Below, piece after piece: positions 17,890-27,351 of a stretch of 64,000 bases of DNA. The DNA is taken from NCBI GenBank assembly GCA_964398055.1, contig CAYNLK010000001.1, forward strand, positions 62,001 to 126,000, written 5' to 3'. The notes beneath the pieces were generated by a model, which saw only the letters and a list, made by a program, of their open reading frames with translations, was not told the origin of the DNA and searched no databases. Within the stretch, counting starts at the first letter, position 1. Each line of letters starts with the position of its first letter. The DNA is from CAYNLK01 sp964398055 (GTDB taxonomy: Bacteria > Chloroflexota > Anaerolineae > 4572-78 > J111). The position numbers were made by a program, and so were the translations under genes.

Positions 17890-18339
17890 ATGCGAGCAAT
17901 TTTGCAGCGAGTCCGCCGGGGAAAGGTGACTGTAGCGGATGAGGTGGTGGGCGAAATTGGGCCGGGTTACGTAATTTTGGTGGGTGTAACCCACCAGGAT
18001 GGCCCGGCTGAGGTCAAAAAGCTGGCCGAGAAGACAGTTCATTTGCGCGTTTTTGAAGACGACCAGGGCAAAATGAATCTGTCGGCGCTGGACATCGGCG
18101 CGGCGATGCTGGTCATCTCGCAATTTACCCTGCTCGCCGATACCAAAAAAGGACGCCGCCCCAGTTTTACCGGGGCGGCGCCGCCTGACATCGCCGAGCC
18201 GCTAGTGACTCAATTTGCCGAACAGCTTCGTAGCCTGGGCGTTAAGCAAGTTGAAACCGGCGTTTTTGGCGCCATGATGCTGGTTCACATTGAGAACGAC
18301 GGGCCGGTGACGATAATTTTGGACACCAATGAACAATGA
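17890..18339 (+). CDS. dtd: D-aminoacyl-tRNA deacylase
   Basis: 149 residues, full length for DTD, which releases D-amino acids mischarged on tRNA. The two active-site motifs are present: SQFTLLADTKKGRRPSF (about 78-94) and the C-terminal GPVT. The start at ATG 17890 fits the family N-terminus MRAILQRV and has AGGA 9 nt upstream. It is divergent from pgl. Confidence 0.95.
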   Translation: MRAILQRVRRGKVTVADEVVGEIGPGYVILVGVTHQDGPAEVKKLAEKTVHLRVFEDDQGKMNLSALDIGAAMLVISQFTLLADTKKGRRPSFTGAAPPDIAEPLVTQFAEQLRSLGVKQVETGVFGAMMLVHIENDGPVTIILDTNEQ

Positions 18340-18352
18340 ACAGTCGCTACCC

Positions 18353-18401
18353 ACTGACAACTGATAACTCAAAACTCAACACTCAACACTCAAAACTCCT
18401 T
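18353..18401. repeat. Heptanucleotide tandem repeat (unit ACTCAAA/ACTCAAC)
   Basis: Seven 7-bp units in register (ACTGACA, ACTGATA, ACTCAAA, ACTCAAC, ACTCAAC, ACTCAAA, ACTCCTT) fill the gap between the convergent dtd and glgP genes and reach the glgP stop codon. Confidence 0.85.
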
Positions 18402-20552
18402 TCACTCCATACTCGGAACATACAGCTTGTTGGTATACTCTTTGATCATCCGGGTCATGCTGAATTGAGGCGCGACCGTGCGGATGCACTCTTTGACAAG
18501 CTGGAGCCACTGCTGCGGCAGCCCCTGGTCATTTAGCTGGTAAAAGGCAGGTACAATTTCCGTTTCCAACAGTTCGTAAATGGCGGTCGCATCGACGTGG
18601 TTTTGGGCGGCTTCATCATCATATTCGATATTGGGATCGCCAATCGACCAGCCGTTCTTGCCGTTGTAGCCTTCGGCCCACCAGCCATCCAGCACAGAAA
18701 AGTTAGGAGAACCGTTCAGACCCGCTTTCTGGCCGCTGGTGCCGCTGGCTTCCATGGGCCGCCGCGGCGTATTGAGCCACACATCCACCCCCCCCACCAT
18801 GTGGCGAGCTACGTTGATGTCGTAATCTTCCACAAAGACCAGATGTCCGGCCAGGCCGGGTTCATGGGCGCGGTGGTAGACTTCGCGAATGAAAGCCTTG
18901 CCCGGCTCGTCGCGCGGGTGGGCCTTGCCGGCAAAAATGAATTGAACCGGGCGATGGTCGCTGCCGTGGACGATCCGCTTGAGCCGTTCGGTGTCGTGAA
19001 AGATGAGGGTGGCCCGCTTGTAGGTGGCAAAACGCCGGGCAAAGCCGATGGTCAGGGCATTAGGATTGAGTAAACCCTGAGTGGCCTGAAGTTCGTGGGG
19101 ATGCCGTCCCAGTTGGGCCAGCCGCTGGCGAGTGCGCATACGAACAAAATCGATCAGCCGACCCCGCATCTGGTTCAAGGCGGCCCACAACTCAGCATCT
19201 GGGATCAGGGTTACCTCATCCCACATGGCCTGGTCATCGATCCGGCGGGTCCAGTTCTGGCCCAGGTACTGGTCAAACAAGGCTTTCATTTCCGGGGCCA
19301 ACCAGGTTTCGGTGTGAATGCCGTTGGTCACGTGGGTGATCGGTACCTCCTCAACTTTTTTGTCAGGCCAGAGCCAGCTCCACATGCGGCGAGAGACTTC
19401 GCCGTGGAGCCGGCTGACCCCGTTGTGCCGCCCCGACATTTTCAGAGCCAGCACGGTCATACTAAACGTAGGTCCCCAACTTTGATCTTGCCGGGCCAGG
19501 TTGAGAAACTCTTCCCGGCTGATCTTGAGATATTCATGCGACTTGGGAAAGTAGCGGTCGATCATTTGAAAGGGGAAGGCGTCGTGGCCGGCCGGGACGG
19601 GGGTGTGGGTGGTAAAAACGGTGGAACGGCGGATGATCTCTTTGGCCTGGGCAAAGCTGAGACCACTTTCAACCAATTCCCGGCCCCGTTCCAGCACCAG
19701 AAAGGCTGAGTGGCCCTCGTTCATATGGTAAACGGCCGGCTTGATCCCCAAAGCTCGCAAGGCCCGCACCCCGCCAATGCCCAGCACCATCTCCTGGGCA
19801 ACGCGCATCTCTTCGTCGCCGCCGTAGAGCCGGGCCGACAGTTCCCGGTCCTCAGCCGGGTTGGGATGGATGTCGGTATCCATGAGGTAGAGTGGTACTT
19901 TACCTACCTGCAGATGGTAAACTTTGGCGTAAACGCGGCGATCCGGTAGATTGCCCCGCGCCGGCAAGCCCACCGACACAACGACCTCCTTACCGTCGGC
20001 TGTAAAAGCCGGCTGCGCCGGGACTTCGGCAAAGCGCACTTTGACGTAAGAGGCTTCCTGGCTGCCGTGCTCGGTGATGGTCTGTTTGAAGTAACCCTGC
20101 GGGTACAGAAAGCCTACGCCGATGAAGGGTAAACCTAAATCGCTGGCCTCTTTGGTGTGGTCACCGGATAAAATGCCCAAACCGCCGGAGTAGATCGGCA
20201 AGCACTCGTGCAAGCCAAACTCGGCCGAAAAATAGGCGATGGGCTTATCCATCTTATCCGGGTAACTTTCTCTGAACCAGGTGTTTTCAAGGACCTGGTA
20301 CTCATCGAACCGGGTCAAAACCTGGTGGTAGGCCCGGATAAAATCAGGGTCGTTGGCCGCTTTCTCCACCGATGATTGGCGCACCTCCCGCAAAAAAAGG
20401 ACCGGATTGTGATAGACATCTTCCCATAGTTGGGCGTCGATCCGGCGGAACAGCTCCTGCGCTTCGGGATGCCAGGTCCACCACAGGTTATAAGCGATTT
20501 CTACCAGGCGGGTAATCCGGTCAGGAATGGGGGTAAAACCAACAAATTTCAT
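18402..20552 (-). CDS. glgP: Alpha-glucan phosphorylase
   Basis: 716 residues from ATG 20552; the upstream extension reads into the DUF4190 gene in another frame and is rejected. A GT35 glycogen/maltodextrin phosphorylase, which releases glucose 1-phosphate with a PLP cofactor. Visible: IAYFSAEFGLHECLPIYSGG near residue 105, HMNEGHSAF, THTPVPAGHDAF, ARRFATYKRA, and the PLP lysine in EASGTSGQKAGLNG. The short length and IAYFSAEFG start match the bacterial/archaeal branch without the mammalian regulatory N-terminus. Its start overlaps the upstream DUF4190 gene stop as ATGA. Confidence 0.95.
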   Translation of the reverse strand: MKFVGFTPIPDRITRLVEIAYNLWWTWHPEAQELFRRIDAQLWEDVYHNPVLFLREVRQSSVEKAANDPDFIRAYHQVLTRFDEYQVLENTWFRESYPDKMDKPIAYFSAEFGLHECLPIYSGGLGILSGDHTKEASDLGLPFIGVGFLYPQGYFKQTITEHGSQEASYVKVRFAEVPAQPAFTADGKEVVVSVGLPARGNLPDRRVYAKVYHLQVGKVPLYLMDTDIHPNPAEDRELSARLYGGDEEMRVAQEMVLGIGGVRALRALGIKPAVYHMNEGHSAFLVLERGRELVESGLSFAQAKEIIRRSTVFTTHTPVPAGHDAFPFQMIDRYFPKSHEYLKISREEFLNLARQDQSWGPTFSMTVLALKMSGRHNGVSRLHGEVSRRMWSWLWPDKKVEEVPITHVTNGIHTETWLAPEMKALFDQYLGQNWTRRIDDQAMWDEVTLIPDAELWAALNQMRGRLIDFVRMRTRQRLAQLGRHPHELQATQGLLNPNALTIGFARRFATYKRATLIFHDTERLKRIVHGSDHRPVQFIFAGKAHPRDEPGKAFIREVYHRAHEPGLAGHLVFVEDYDINVARHMVGGVDVWLNTPRRPMEASGTSGQKAGLNGSPNFSVLDGWWAEGYNGKNGWSIGDPNIEYDDEAAQNHVDATAIYELLETEIVPAFYQLNDQGLPQQWLQLVKECIRTVAPQFSMTRMIKEYTNKLYVPSME

Positions 20553-20875
20553 GGTAAACTCCAGTTGCCAGATTCGGTCAGGGCGGCGCAGATGCTGCAA
20601 ATACCGCCCACGCTGATGATGCCGCCAAAGATGAGCAGGGGCAGCAGGCAAGAGGCGACCAGGTTGAGATATCCCAAAATCAGGCCGACCAGGGCCAGCC
20701 CGTCGCCCCCTTCCCGGCCAAAACTGGCTCTGATTTGGTTGCGGGCCATATGCCCGGTGATAATGGCCACCACTCCCGCCAGCAGCGGCAAAGCGAACCA
20801 ACTGACAATCCCGGAAATTAAACTGACGATGGCCATTGTGTTAGTGGGCGGGCTGGAAGCGTATTGATTGTTCAT
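20549..20875 (-). CDS. DUF4190-type small membrane protein
   Basis: 108 residues with two hydrophobic segments. MAIVSLISGIVSWF, HMARNQIRAS and GDGLALVGLILGYLNL form the typical DUF4190 pattern: two glycine-rich helices with a polar ARxxIR-type loop between. Function unknown. It overlaps glgP by 4 nt (ATGA), suggesting translational coupling. Confidence 0.8.
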   Translation of the reverse strand: MNNQYASSPPTNTMAIVSLISGIVSWFALPLLAGVVAIITGHMARNQIRASFGREGGDGLALVGLILGYLNLVASCLLPLLIFGGIISVGGICSICAALTESGNWSLP

Positions 20876-20907
20876 AGTTCTACCTATTTCAGATGCTCAT
20901 ATTTTCG

Positions 20908-21474
20908 TCAGACCGTACCGGCTTTGACCTGACGACCTCGCCACCAAAAGATGAACAGCAACAAAAAGATGACGGTTAACATGACCAGAATCGGGATCAG
21001 GATCGACAGGATGGTGGTGATCAACGCCAGAATATCCTCGATAATACTGACCGCCCAATTGCCCGTTCCGGCCGTGGTGGCCGTGACCATCGGCCGGGCC
21101 ACCGTTTTGGCCGTATGAACGCCGCCGGCCAGCAGCAAGCCGGCGATGAAAGCCAGCACCGGGTGCAAGTCGCCGACCACGCCGGAGCTGGCCGCGAAGA
21201 GAATGGCCCCGGCTGCGGGCCGGCCCACGGTTTGGATGGTATCATTCAACGTATCAACCGCCGGAATTTTGTCCACGGTCATCTCGATCAGCAATAGCAC
21301 CGCCAGCGCGCCGATGACCCACCCACTGGTCATTACGTCCCACGGCTCGTTGAGTTTGATTAAGTTGGTGTATCTGGCCGTGAGGGCCACCACCAGCAGC
21401 GGTAAATAGGCGTTCAGCCCGGCTGAGGCCGATAAGCCAAACGCCGTGGCGATATTAGAAAACGCTTCGATCAT
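20908..21474 (-). CDS. DUF4126-type membrane protein
   Basis: 188 residues, four or five hydrophobic segments. LSASAGLNAYLPLLVVAL at the N-terminus, VDKIPAVDTLNDTIQTVGRP and the glycine-rich AAGAILFAASSGVVGD segment match the DUF4126 family. Function not known. It lies 32 nt upstream of the DUF4190 gene on the same strand. Confidence 0.8.
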   Translation of the reverse strand: MIEAFSNIATAFGLSASAGLNAYLPLLVVALTARYTNLIKLNEPWDVMTSGWVIGALAVLLLIEMTVDKIPAVDTLNDTIQTVGRPAAGAILFAASSGVVGDLHPVLAFIAGLLLAGGVHTAKTVARPMVTATTAGTGNWAVSIIEDILALITTILSILIPILVMLTVIFLLLFIFWWRGRQVKAGTV

Positions 21475-21496
21475 ACCGCCCTTCCTTTCTTACCGA

Positions 21497-22171
21497 TTAT
21501 ATCCCCCCGGCGGCAGTCTTTCGAGCCAGTTGGCCGTACAAATTGGCCGCAACTAGAACGGACCAGAAGCCGGTGAAAACAACTCCAATTACACATAAAA
21601 TTAGCCCAAATGCGGCTATTAGCGAGGCCACCCAGCCCAATAGAATCACAATGATGTAATCACCAATATTTTTGGAAACAAAACTAAAGATTTCACCAAA
21701 CTGAAAGGCGGAGCCCAATGTTTCATATTGGGCATAGCGAATGATAGCCGCCGGGAGCAAGGCGTTCCCCAGCAAACTCAAGATGACTTGTACACAACTC
21801 AAACAGCCGGCCACCACCACCATCATTTCAGCCATATCGGAATCAAGGTTGGGGGCGGCTAGGTTTACCCCCGCCGACAGGCAAGAAACCAGGAGGGCTG
21901 GTAAATTGTAAACCAATCCGATGACGAAAATCATCAAACCTTTGGAAAATAAATTGCCAAAATCGCTCCACTCCGGCAAGGGGATGGGACGTCCATCGCG
22001 AACATTTTTTAGAGTTTCCAACATATAACCGCTCAGCGGCAATATTAAAACCAAACCAATCAAAATCGGAGATAAAATTACAGCCGCCAGGGTAATACCC
22101 CCGCCAATGGCAATTTTCTTGATCCAATCCTGATCGTCAAACATAAAGGTAAAGGCAGATCCGATATCCAT
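21497..22171 (-). CDS. DUF4013-type membrane protein
   Basis: 224 residues with five or six hydrophobic segments. The N-terminal FTFMFDDQDWIKKIAIGG, GYMLETLKNVRDGRPIPLPEW and C-terminal glycine-rich helices match the DUF4013 family of unknown function. GGGAGG lies upstream of the ATG. First in a run of same-strand membrane-protein genes leading to glgP. Confidence 0.82.
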   Translation of the reverse strand: MDIGSAFTFMFDDQDWIKKIAIGGGITLAAVILSPILIGLVLILPLSGYMLETLKNVRDGRPIPLPEWSDFGNLFSKGLMIFVIGLVYNLPALLVSCLSAGVNLAAPNLDSDMAEMMVVVAGCLSCVQVILSLLGNALLPAAIIRYAQYETLGSAFQFGEIFSFVSKNIGDYIIVILLGWVASLIAAFGLILCVIGVVFTGFWSVLVAANLYGQLARKTAAGGI

Positions 22172-22295
22172 AATTGAGTGAAACCTCCCTCTTACAAGAA
22201 TATCTTATTTTTAAAGTTAAACAATCAGGGCTTCGTTCATTCTTCTGAATATTGAAACCCCTATTATCCTTAAAAATACTGTTCAGTAATAGAAA

Positions 22296-22685
22296 CTATT
22301 CTGATAGCTTTGATCCGGTGGATTGGTTTCTCCGGTCTTTCTGTGGTAACCAATTCAACTCGTTGACCGCAACAGCCGCGGCTATATTATGAAGCGCGTC
22401 TATAGCTGCCAGGCCCGTTCGACAGGCTTCTTGATAAGCTTGTTGAACCATTTCCTCAGTAATCTCGGCCCACAGGCTAACTGACTTAAAAAATAGTTCG
22501 TAAAATTTTACCTCTGCTAGATTCTTTTGGTAAATGGCTTTTGGCAGTACCTCCAATTTGACCAGATTGCTCGTTGCAAATTGTCGCTCCGGATCGTCCA
22601 GCACTGCCAGGGCTCGGGCCGCTAACCCACCCTCGCCTCGTGCCGCCGCAATCAATACGCCTGAGTCGACAAAGGTAACTTTCAT
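22296..22685 (-). CDS. PIN-domain toxin (VapC-like)
   Basis: 129 residues. VTFVDSGVLIAAARG carries the first metal-binding Asp (residue 7), NLVKLEVLPKA the Glu, and LAAIDALHNIAAAVAV the second Asp, the order of a PIN-domain ribonuclease. The C-terminal NELNWLPQKDRRNQSTGSKL tail lacks the usual VITRDKDF segment, so the last acidic site may be altered. It starts within the last codons of the upstream gene (4-nt overlap), as in VapBC operons. Confidence 0.82.
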   Translation of the reverse strand: MKVTFVDSGVLIAAARGEGGLAARALAVLDDPERQFATSNLVKLEVLPKAIYQKNLAEVKFYELFFKSVSLWAEITEEMVQQAYQEACRTGLAAIDALHNIAAAVAVNELNWLPQKDRRNQSTGSKLSE

Positions 22686-22930
22686 AGTTGCCCGCCGCGT
22701 CGAGCCATTACTTCCTGTTCAACCTCGGCCTGATTTAAGGTTGGCAACCCCGAAGCTAAAATTTCGACTCGAGCTGCCCAAAGTTGACGACCTAGTTCTG
22801 TTCTTGGTTGAAACTGTCCTTCGAGTATGGCTACAACTTCTGCCCAGGTCTGCCAGTCAAGGATGGCCTTCTTTTTCCCTTCGTCATCTATCACTACTTC
22901 CACCGACTTGACAATTTCAACGATGCTCAT
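22682..22930 (-). CDS. Antitoxin partner of the PIN-domain toxin
   Basis: 82 residues. An acidic N-terminal half (VIDDEGKKKAILDWQTWAEV) and a helical C-terminal half with a charged tail; no clear DNA-binding fold can be named. Position and the 4-nt overlap with the PIN gene are the main evidence for an antitoxin role. Confidence 0.65.
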   Translation of the reverse strand: MSIVEIVKSVEVVIDDEGKKKAILDWQTWAEVVAILEGQFQPRTELGRQLWAARVEILASGLPTLNQAEVEQEVMARRGGQL

Positions 22931-22994
22931 ATTTTCTCCGATTGGGTGACCAAAATGACTATCTTTTTAACTTCAAAAAAGGTCAAAAACTCCA

Positions 22995-23483
22995 TTAGCG
23001 CGGATGGCTGCTGCCCCAGTAACCACCGCCGGCTGCGCCGAGTGCAGCGGCTACCAACACACTGAGCAGGCAGCAAAAGGCGCCTACCCCCAGCACCGTG
23101 GCTATCCCGGCCCCACCGGCCAAAATACTAGGATCGATCCCGACTTCAGCCAGGGCCGCCAACTGGTCTGGGGGGATATCAGCCAGGGCTTGGGCAAATT
23201 GGGCCGAGCCGGTGGCGGCAAAATAGATACTGTTTATGATCATACTCACCAGCCCGCCGATCAAGGATGCCACCAGGGCCGCCACCGCCCCATTGACTGC
23301 CCCTCCAGAACCGGTGCGCGGCGGGGCCATCCAGTAGGCCGCCAGCACGCCAATACCAACATAGGCTATGAGCGTTAAGAAGAACGTAATACAACCAACA
23401 CACGGGATCAAACCCAACAACGATAATACCACCAGTATCGCCGCGCCGACGCCGCCGGCTTTGAGAACAGCTGGCATGTCCAT
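22995..23483 (-). CDS. Multi-pass membrane protein of unknown function
   Basis: 162 residues from the ATG at 23483, chosen because GGAGGGAG lies 11 nt upstream; a TTG-started longer form would translate that Shine-Dalgarno. Four hydrophobic segments with Gly/Ala-rich helices and a short polar loop (DIPPDQLAALAEVGIDPS). It resembles small integral membrane proteins of the DUF4013 neighbourhood but I cannot name a family. Confidence 0.65.
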   Translation of the reverse strand: MDMPAVLKAGGVGAAILVVLSLLGLIPCVGCITFFLTLIAYVGIGVLAAYWMAPPRTGSGGAVNGAVAALVASLIGGLVSMIINSIYFAATGSAQFAQALADIPPDQLAALAEVGIDPSILAGGAGIATVLGVGAFCCLLSVLVAAALGAAGGGYWGSSHPR

Positions 23484-23525
23484 CAGATTATTACTCCCTC
23501 CTACAGAAGTATAAATTTTGGCCAA

Positions 23526-23773
23526 GCCCCCCCATTATACCAGAGCTACTCTTGACTGACAATAGCTTCATCGTACATTGTTTGACGAAGCTCGAACGCC
23601 CGTGCTATACTCCCTGTACTTGAATTTGTGGATAAACATCCTATTTAGAGTACGTAACTCTGAGTGAAAAGTTGCACGCGTTGCGTACCTCAAAGTGCAA
23701 CGAGCGATACGCAACACGCAGCATTCTACTTTTAGATACTCTGCAAGATTAGCTCTATTACAGGTTGCCTGCC
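23526..23773. other. Spacer between membrane-protein gene and recN
   Basis: No gene seen. A loose inverted repeat pairs GCGTTGCGTA (23678-23687) with TACGCAACACGC (23708-23719), and AGAGTACGTAACTCT (23647-23661) is nearly palindromic. It may hold divergent promoters, but none is clear. Confidence 0.4.
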
Positions 23774-25531
23774 GTGTTAGTTGAATTGACCATAAGCGAC
23801 TTTGCCATTATCGATGAGTTGACGCTTCGGTTTGACTCCGGCTTCAATGTCCTCACCGGTGAAACCGGAGCCGGCAAGTCCATCATCATCGACGCCGTCA
23901 CGACTTTGCTGGGGGGACGAGCGGACACCAACTTTGTTCGGACCGGGAGTAGCCGGGCGCGGATCGAGGGGAGTTTTCGCCTCTCCAAAGATTTGCGGGC
24001 GTTGATTGACCCCATCCTTGAGCGAGAGGGTCTGGACGCCGATCAGCCGGACCTGCTGCTGCTAGGCCGCGAAATCCGCGACAACGGCCGCAGCTTTTGC
24101 CGGGTCAACGGCAGCACGGTCAATTTGAGCATTTTAGAAGAGGTGGCCCAACCGCTGGTTGATATCCACGGCCAGAGCGAGCATCTGAGCCTGTTGAAAG
24201 TGCGCCAGCACCAGCGTTTTTTGGATCGTTACGCCGGCCTGGACGCTCAACGGGACAGCCTGGCCGAGGAGGTCCGCCGGTTGCGCCAAATCCGCCAGGA
24301 GTTGGCTACCTTACGGCAAGATCAGCAGCGGCTGGCCCGCCGCCTGGATCAATTGACCTTTCAAGTTGACGAGATCCAGGCCGCCAATTTGCAGCCTGGC
24401 GAAGAAGCGGAGCTTAACCTGGAGCGGAACCGCCTGGCCAATGCCGAGCAGCTCAGCCAATTGGCCGCCGAACTCTACCGGCTCCTCATCGAAGGAGACG
24501 GCGAAGCTCAGCCGCCCGCAGCCGATCTGTTGGGCGAAGCCGCCCGGCTGATGGGCAGCCTGGTTAAGCTGGATGAAAGCTGGGCTGAGGCGCGCCAACT
24601 GCTGGATAATCTGCTCTACCAGCTTGAAGATTTAGGCCGAACCGTGCGGGATTACAGCGAGAATATCGATTTCAATCCGGCCCGTCTGCAAGAGGTCGAG
24701 GAGAGGTTGGGCCTGATCTTCAATCTCAAGCGGAAATACGGCAACTCGATTGAGGAGATTATTGCTTTTGGCCAGAAGGCTCAGGCTGAGCTGCAAACGC
24801 TTAGCCACAGCGAGGAGCGGATCGAGGAGTTGCAGGAGCAAGAAGAGGTCCAGCGGCGCAAACTTGGGCAGTTAGCCCTGGCCCTGTCGCAGGCCCGCCA
24901 ACAGGCCAGCCAGACCCTGGCGGAGAGGGTTATTGCCCAATTGGCCGACCTGGGCATGGCTCAGGCTGACTTTGTGGTGGAATTGCAGTGGGCCGATGAC
25001 CCGGCCGGCGTTTACGTTGAAACCGAAGCCGGTCGCCGGGTGCTGGCTTGTGATGAGCGGGGCATCGACCGGATCGAATTTCTGATTGCCCCCAATCCCG
25101 GTGAGGCGCTCAAACCCCTGGTCAAGGTGGCCTCCGGTGGAGAAACCAGCCGGATTATGCTGGCCCTCAAAACTGTGCTGGCCTCGGCCGATGAAACCCC
25201 GACCCTGATTTTTGATGAGATCGATCAGGGCATCGGTGGGCGAGTTGGTGGGGTAGTGGGCCGTAAGTTGTGGGAACTGGCTCATCAAGGTTGCCATCAG
25301 GTTCTGTGTGTGACCCACCTGCCCCAAATTGCCGGTTACGGCGATGCCCATTATCATGTGGCCAAGCAGGTTGTGGATAAGCGGACCCTGACCGGCGTGC
25401 GGACTCTGAGCGGCGATGACCGGGTGGAGGAACTGGCTTCCATGCTCGGGGCGCCCAGTCCCAGTACCCGCCAGAGCGCTCGCGAGATCCTGGCCCAAGC
25501 CGCGACGGGCCACGGAGCCAAAGTTCAATGA
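23774..25531 (+). CDS. recN: DNA repair protein RecN
   Basis: 585 residues from the GTG at 23774, which gives the family start MLVELTISDFAIIDEL; a TTG at 23765 is the alternative. RecN is an SMC-like ATPase acting in double-strand break repair. Walker A LTGETGAGKSIIIDAV (about 28-43), a long coiled-coil middle (about 155-365), the signature VASGGETSRIMLALK and Walker B TLIFDEIDQGIGG are intact. Full length for the family. The TPR protein gene follows on the same strand across a heptamer-repeat spacer. Confidence 0.95.
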   Translation: MLVELTISDFAIIDELTLRFDSGFNVLTGETGAGKSIIIDAVTTLLGGRADTNFVRTGSSRARIEGSFRLSKDLRALIDPILEREGLDADQPDLLLLGREIRDNGRSFCRVNGSTVNLSILEEVAQPLVDIHGQSEHLSLLKVRQHQRFLDRYAGLDAQRDSLAEEVRRLRQIRQELATLRQDQQRLARRLDQLTFQVDEIQAANLQPGEEAELNLERNRLANAEQLSQLAAELYRLLIEGDGEAQPPAADLLGEAARLMGSLVKLDESWAEARQLLDNLLYQLEDLGRTVRDYSENIDFNPARLQEVEERLGLIFNLKRKYGNSIEEIIAFGQKAQAELQTLSHSEERIEELQEQEEVQRRKLGQLALALSQARQQASQTLAERVIAQLADLGMAQADFVVELQWADDPAGVYVETEAGRRVLACDERGIDRIEFLIAPNPGEALKPLVKVASGGETSRIMLALKTVLASADETPTLIFDEIDQGIGGRVGGVVGRKLWELAHQGCHQVLCVTHLPQIAGYGDAHYHVAKQVVDKRTLTGVRTLSGDDRVEELASMLGAPSPSTRQSAREILAQAATGHGAKVQ

Positions 25532-25544
25532 GCCGATGAGCCAG

Positions 25545-25593
25545 TTGATTATTAACATTTGCTCATTGTTCATTGCTCATTGATAATTGATCC
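25545..25593. repeat. Heptanucleotide tandem repeat (unit TTGCTCA/TTGTTCA)
   Basis: Seven 7-bp units in register fill the end of the recN-TPR spacer and stop 1 nt before the ATG of the TPR gene, leaving no room for a Shine-Dalgarno. Confidence 0.85.
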
Positions 25594-25594
25594 T

Positions 25595-27283
25595 ATGTAT
25601 TATCGTCCCAGAGAGAAAAAACGGAGCCTGACCGCGACCATCTTGCTGTCGATGCTCCTGGTAGTGATGCTGGCGGTGCTGGCCGGTCTGTTGGCCATCT
25701 ACATGGGTTACGTTGACATCCGGCCACCCACGTTGGCCGAACGATTCGCCCCCCCTCCAACGCCAACCCGTCCGGCGCCGCTTTACATTGCCGACGGGGA
25801 TCAATATTTTGCCGAGGGCAAGCTGTCGCAAGCCATTGATGCTTACGAGCAGGCCATTAGAATCGACCCGACTCTGGATGTGCCCTACATTCGCCAGGCC
25901 CGCCTCCTGGTTTACACCCGCAATACCGCCCGGGCCGTGGATCGGGCGGCCCAGGCCGTGCGCCTGAACCCCCATAGCGCTGAAAACCTGGCCCACTATT
26001 GCCGGGCTTTGGATTGGGAAGCCCAATATGCCGACGCGCTCAACGCCTGCGCCTGCGCGATCGAAATCGATCCCAATTATGCCGAGGGGTACGCTTTTCT
26101 GTCCGAGGTTTATGCCGACCTGGGCAACTGGCGGCTGGCTCAGGCCAATGCCCAAACTGCGCTCGACACCAACTTCCAAAGTATGGACGCTCACCACAAT
26201 ATGGGTTACGCCCTGGAAGTGCAGGGTCGCTACCGCCAGGCTATTGAATTTTACGAGAACGCCATCAAACTGGCCCCGAATTTAGCACCTCTCTATGTGA
26301 CCGCCGGCCGAATCTATCATAATGGCCTGGGCGATTACGAAAAAGCGGCCGATCGTTACAAAAGAGCCATCAGGCTCAGCCCCTTTGACCCGGAGCCATA
26401 CGACCTGCTCGGCTGGGCCTACTACTTCAACGGCGAGAATGTCCGGGCTATCGACGCGTTGGAACAGAGCCTGGGTCTCGACCCCGGCTATGTCAACCCG
26501 TATCGCCGGGAGAGCGCCTGGGGACACCTGGGCACAATCTATTATACCCGCCAAAATTTTGAGCAGGCCATCGAATTTCTGCAAAAAGCCATTGAGGTCG
26601 GCGAGAGTGAGTTCTTGCGGCGAGCCAGGCAGGTTGACATTTACACGGAGTTTCAAACCCTGACCGGTTCCAAAACTGTGCCGGTGCTGCGTGGTCGTTT
26701 TAGTGGGGATGGTAATCCCGGTTATGTGGCCGAACTCAATCCGGTCAATCATCGCACCGACTCAAATTTTGACGCCGACCAATCCTGCGGTGAGTTGATC
26801 AAGCAGTCGATTGAGAGTGAAACAATCTTACTCGAATCGACCCAGGCGCTCACCTTTACCCAGACCTTTAGCCAGGCCACCGGCACGGCCATGTTTGACC
26901 CGGTGGGAGACACGCTCACCCTGGAGATCAGCAATTTGCCCCAGCCACCCGCGACCCCCTATGAAATCAGGGTTACTTTCTGGCCCAACCGCACCGACAG
27001 CGTGGGTTACTTCCAGCCCGATCTGCAGGGACAGGTCCGGGTCAATATTCAGTTCAAAGAAAAATTGCCGGCGCCCATCGAATACTATTATCAACTGGGG
27101 TTGGCCTACGCTTATCTTGAGCCGCGCCGGTGTGATCAGGCGGTGCCCTGGCTGTTAAGGGCGCTGGAGATCGATAGTTCGCCCTACAGTCCGGCCTGGG
27201 CCGGCTTGCGCATTTGTCCCAGCCCCAACTCACCCCCCACCCCCGTACCCACCTGGACGCCCGTCCCCACCGAAGGCCAATAA
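25595..27283 (+). CDS. Membrane-anchored TPR-repeat protein
   Basis: 562 residues from ATG 25595. A basic N-terminus (MYYRPREKKR) and one hydrophobic segment (about 12-37) form a signal anchor. From about 60 to 350 there are at least seven TPR motifs of the form A..Y..AI.L.P. A domain of about 100 residues with beta character (410-505) follows, then a further TPR-like pair and a Pro-Thr tail. TPR arrays mediate protein-protein contacts; here they should lie outside the membrane. No Shine-Dalgarno is present; the heptamer repeat lies directly upstream. Confidence 0.82.
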   Translation: MYYRPREKKRSLTATILLSMLLVVMLAVLAGLLAIYMGYVDIRPPTLAERFAPPPTPTRPAPLYIADGDQYFAEGKLSQAIDAYEQAIRIDPTLDVPYIRQARLLVYTRNTARAVDRAAQAVRLNPHSAENLAHYCRALDWEAQYADALNACACAIEIDPNYAEGYAFLSEVYADLGNWRLAQANAQTALDTNFQSMDAHHNMGYALEVQGRYRQAIEFYENAIKLAPNLAPLYVTAGRIYHNGLGDYEKAADRYKRAIRLSPFDPEPYDLLGWAYYFNGENVRAIDALEQSLGLDPGYVNPYRRESAWGHLGTIYYTRQNFEQAIEFLQKAIEVGESEFLRRARQVDIYTEFQTLTGSKTVPVLRGRFSGDGNPGYVAELNPVNHRTDSNFDADQSCGELIKQSIESETILLESTQALTFTQTFSQATGTAMFDPVGDTLTLEISNLPQPPATPYEIRVTFWPNRTDSVGYFQPDLQGQVRVNIQFKEKLPAPIEYYYQLGLAYAYLEPRRCDQAVPWLLRALEIDSSPYSPAWAGLRICPSPNSPPTPVPTWTPVPTEGQ

Positions 27284-27330
27284 AAAAGGAGCAGGTCGCC
27301 TGACCATGCTCCTTGTGTTGAATTAGATAT

Positions 27331-27351
27331 TACGTTTCACGTTTCACTTGT
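27331..27351. repeat. Short heptanucleotide repeat (unit CACGTTT)
   Basis: Three 7-bp units (TACGTTT, CACGTTT, CACTTGT) that run into the last codons of pgk. Confidence 0.6.

Noticed and set aside
18402..20801. 799-codon version of glgP starting at 20801
   Set aside because: The first 83 codons read through the DUF4190 gene in another frame; the family N-terminus starts at the ATG at 20552.
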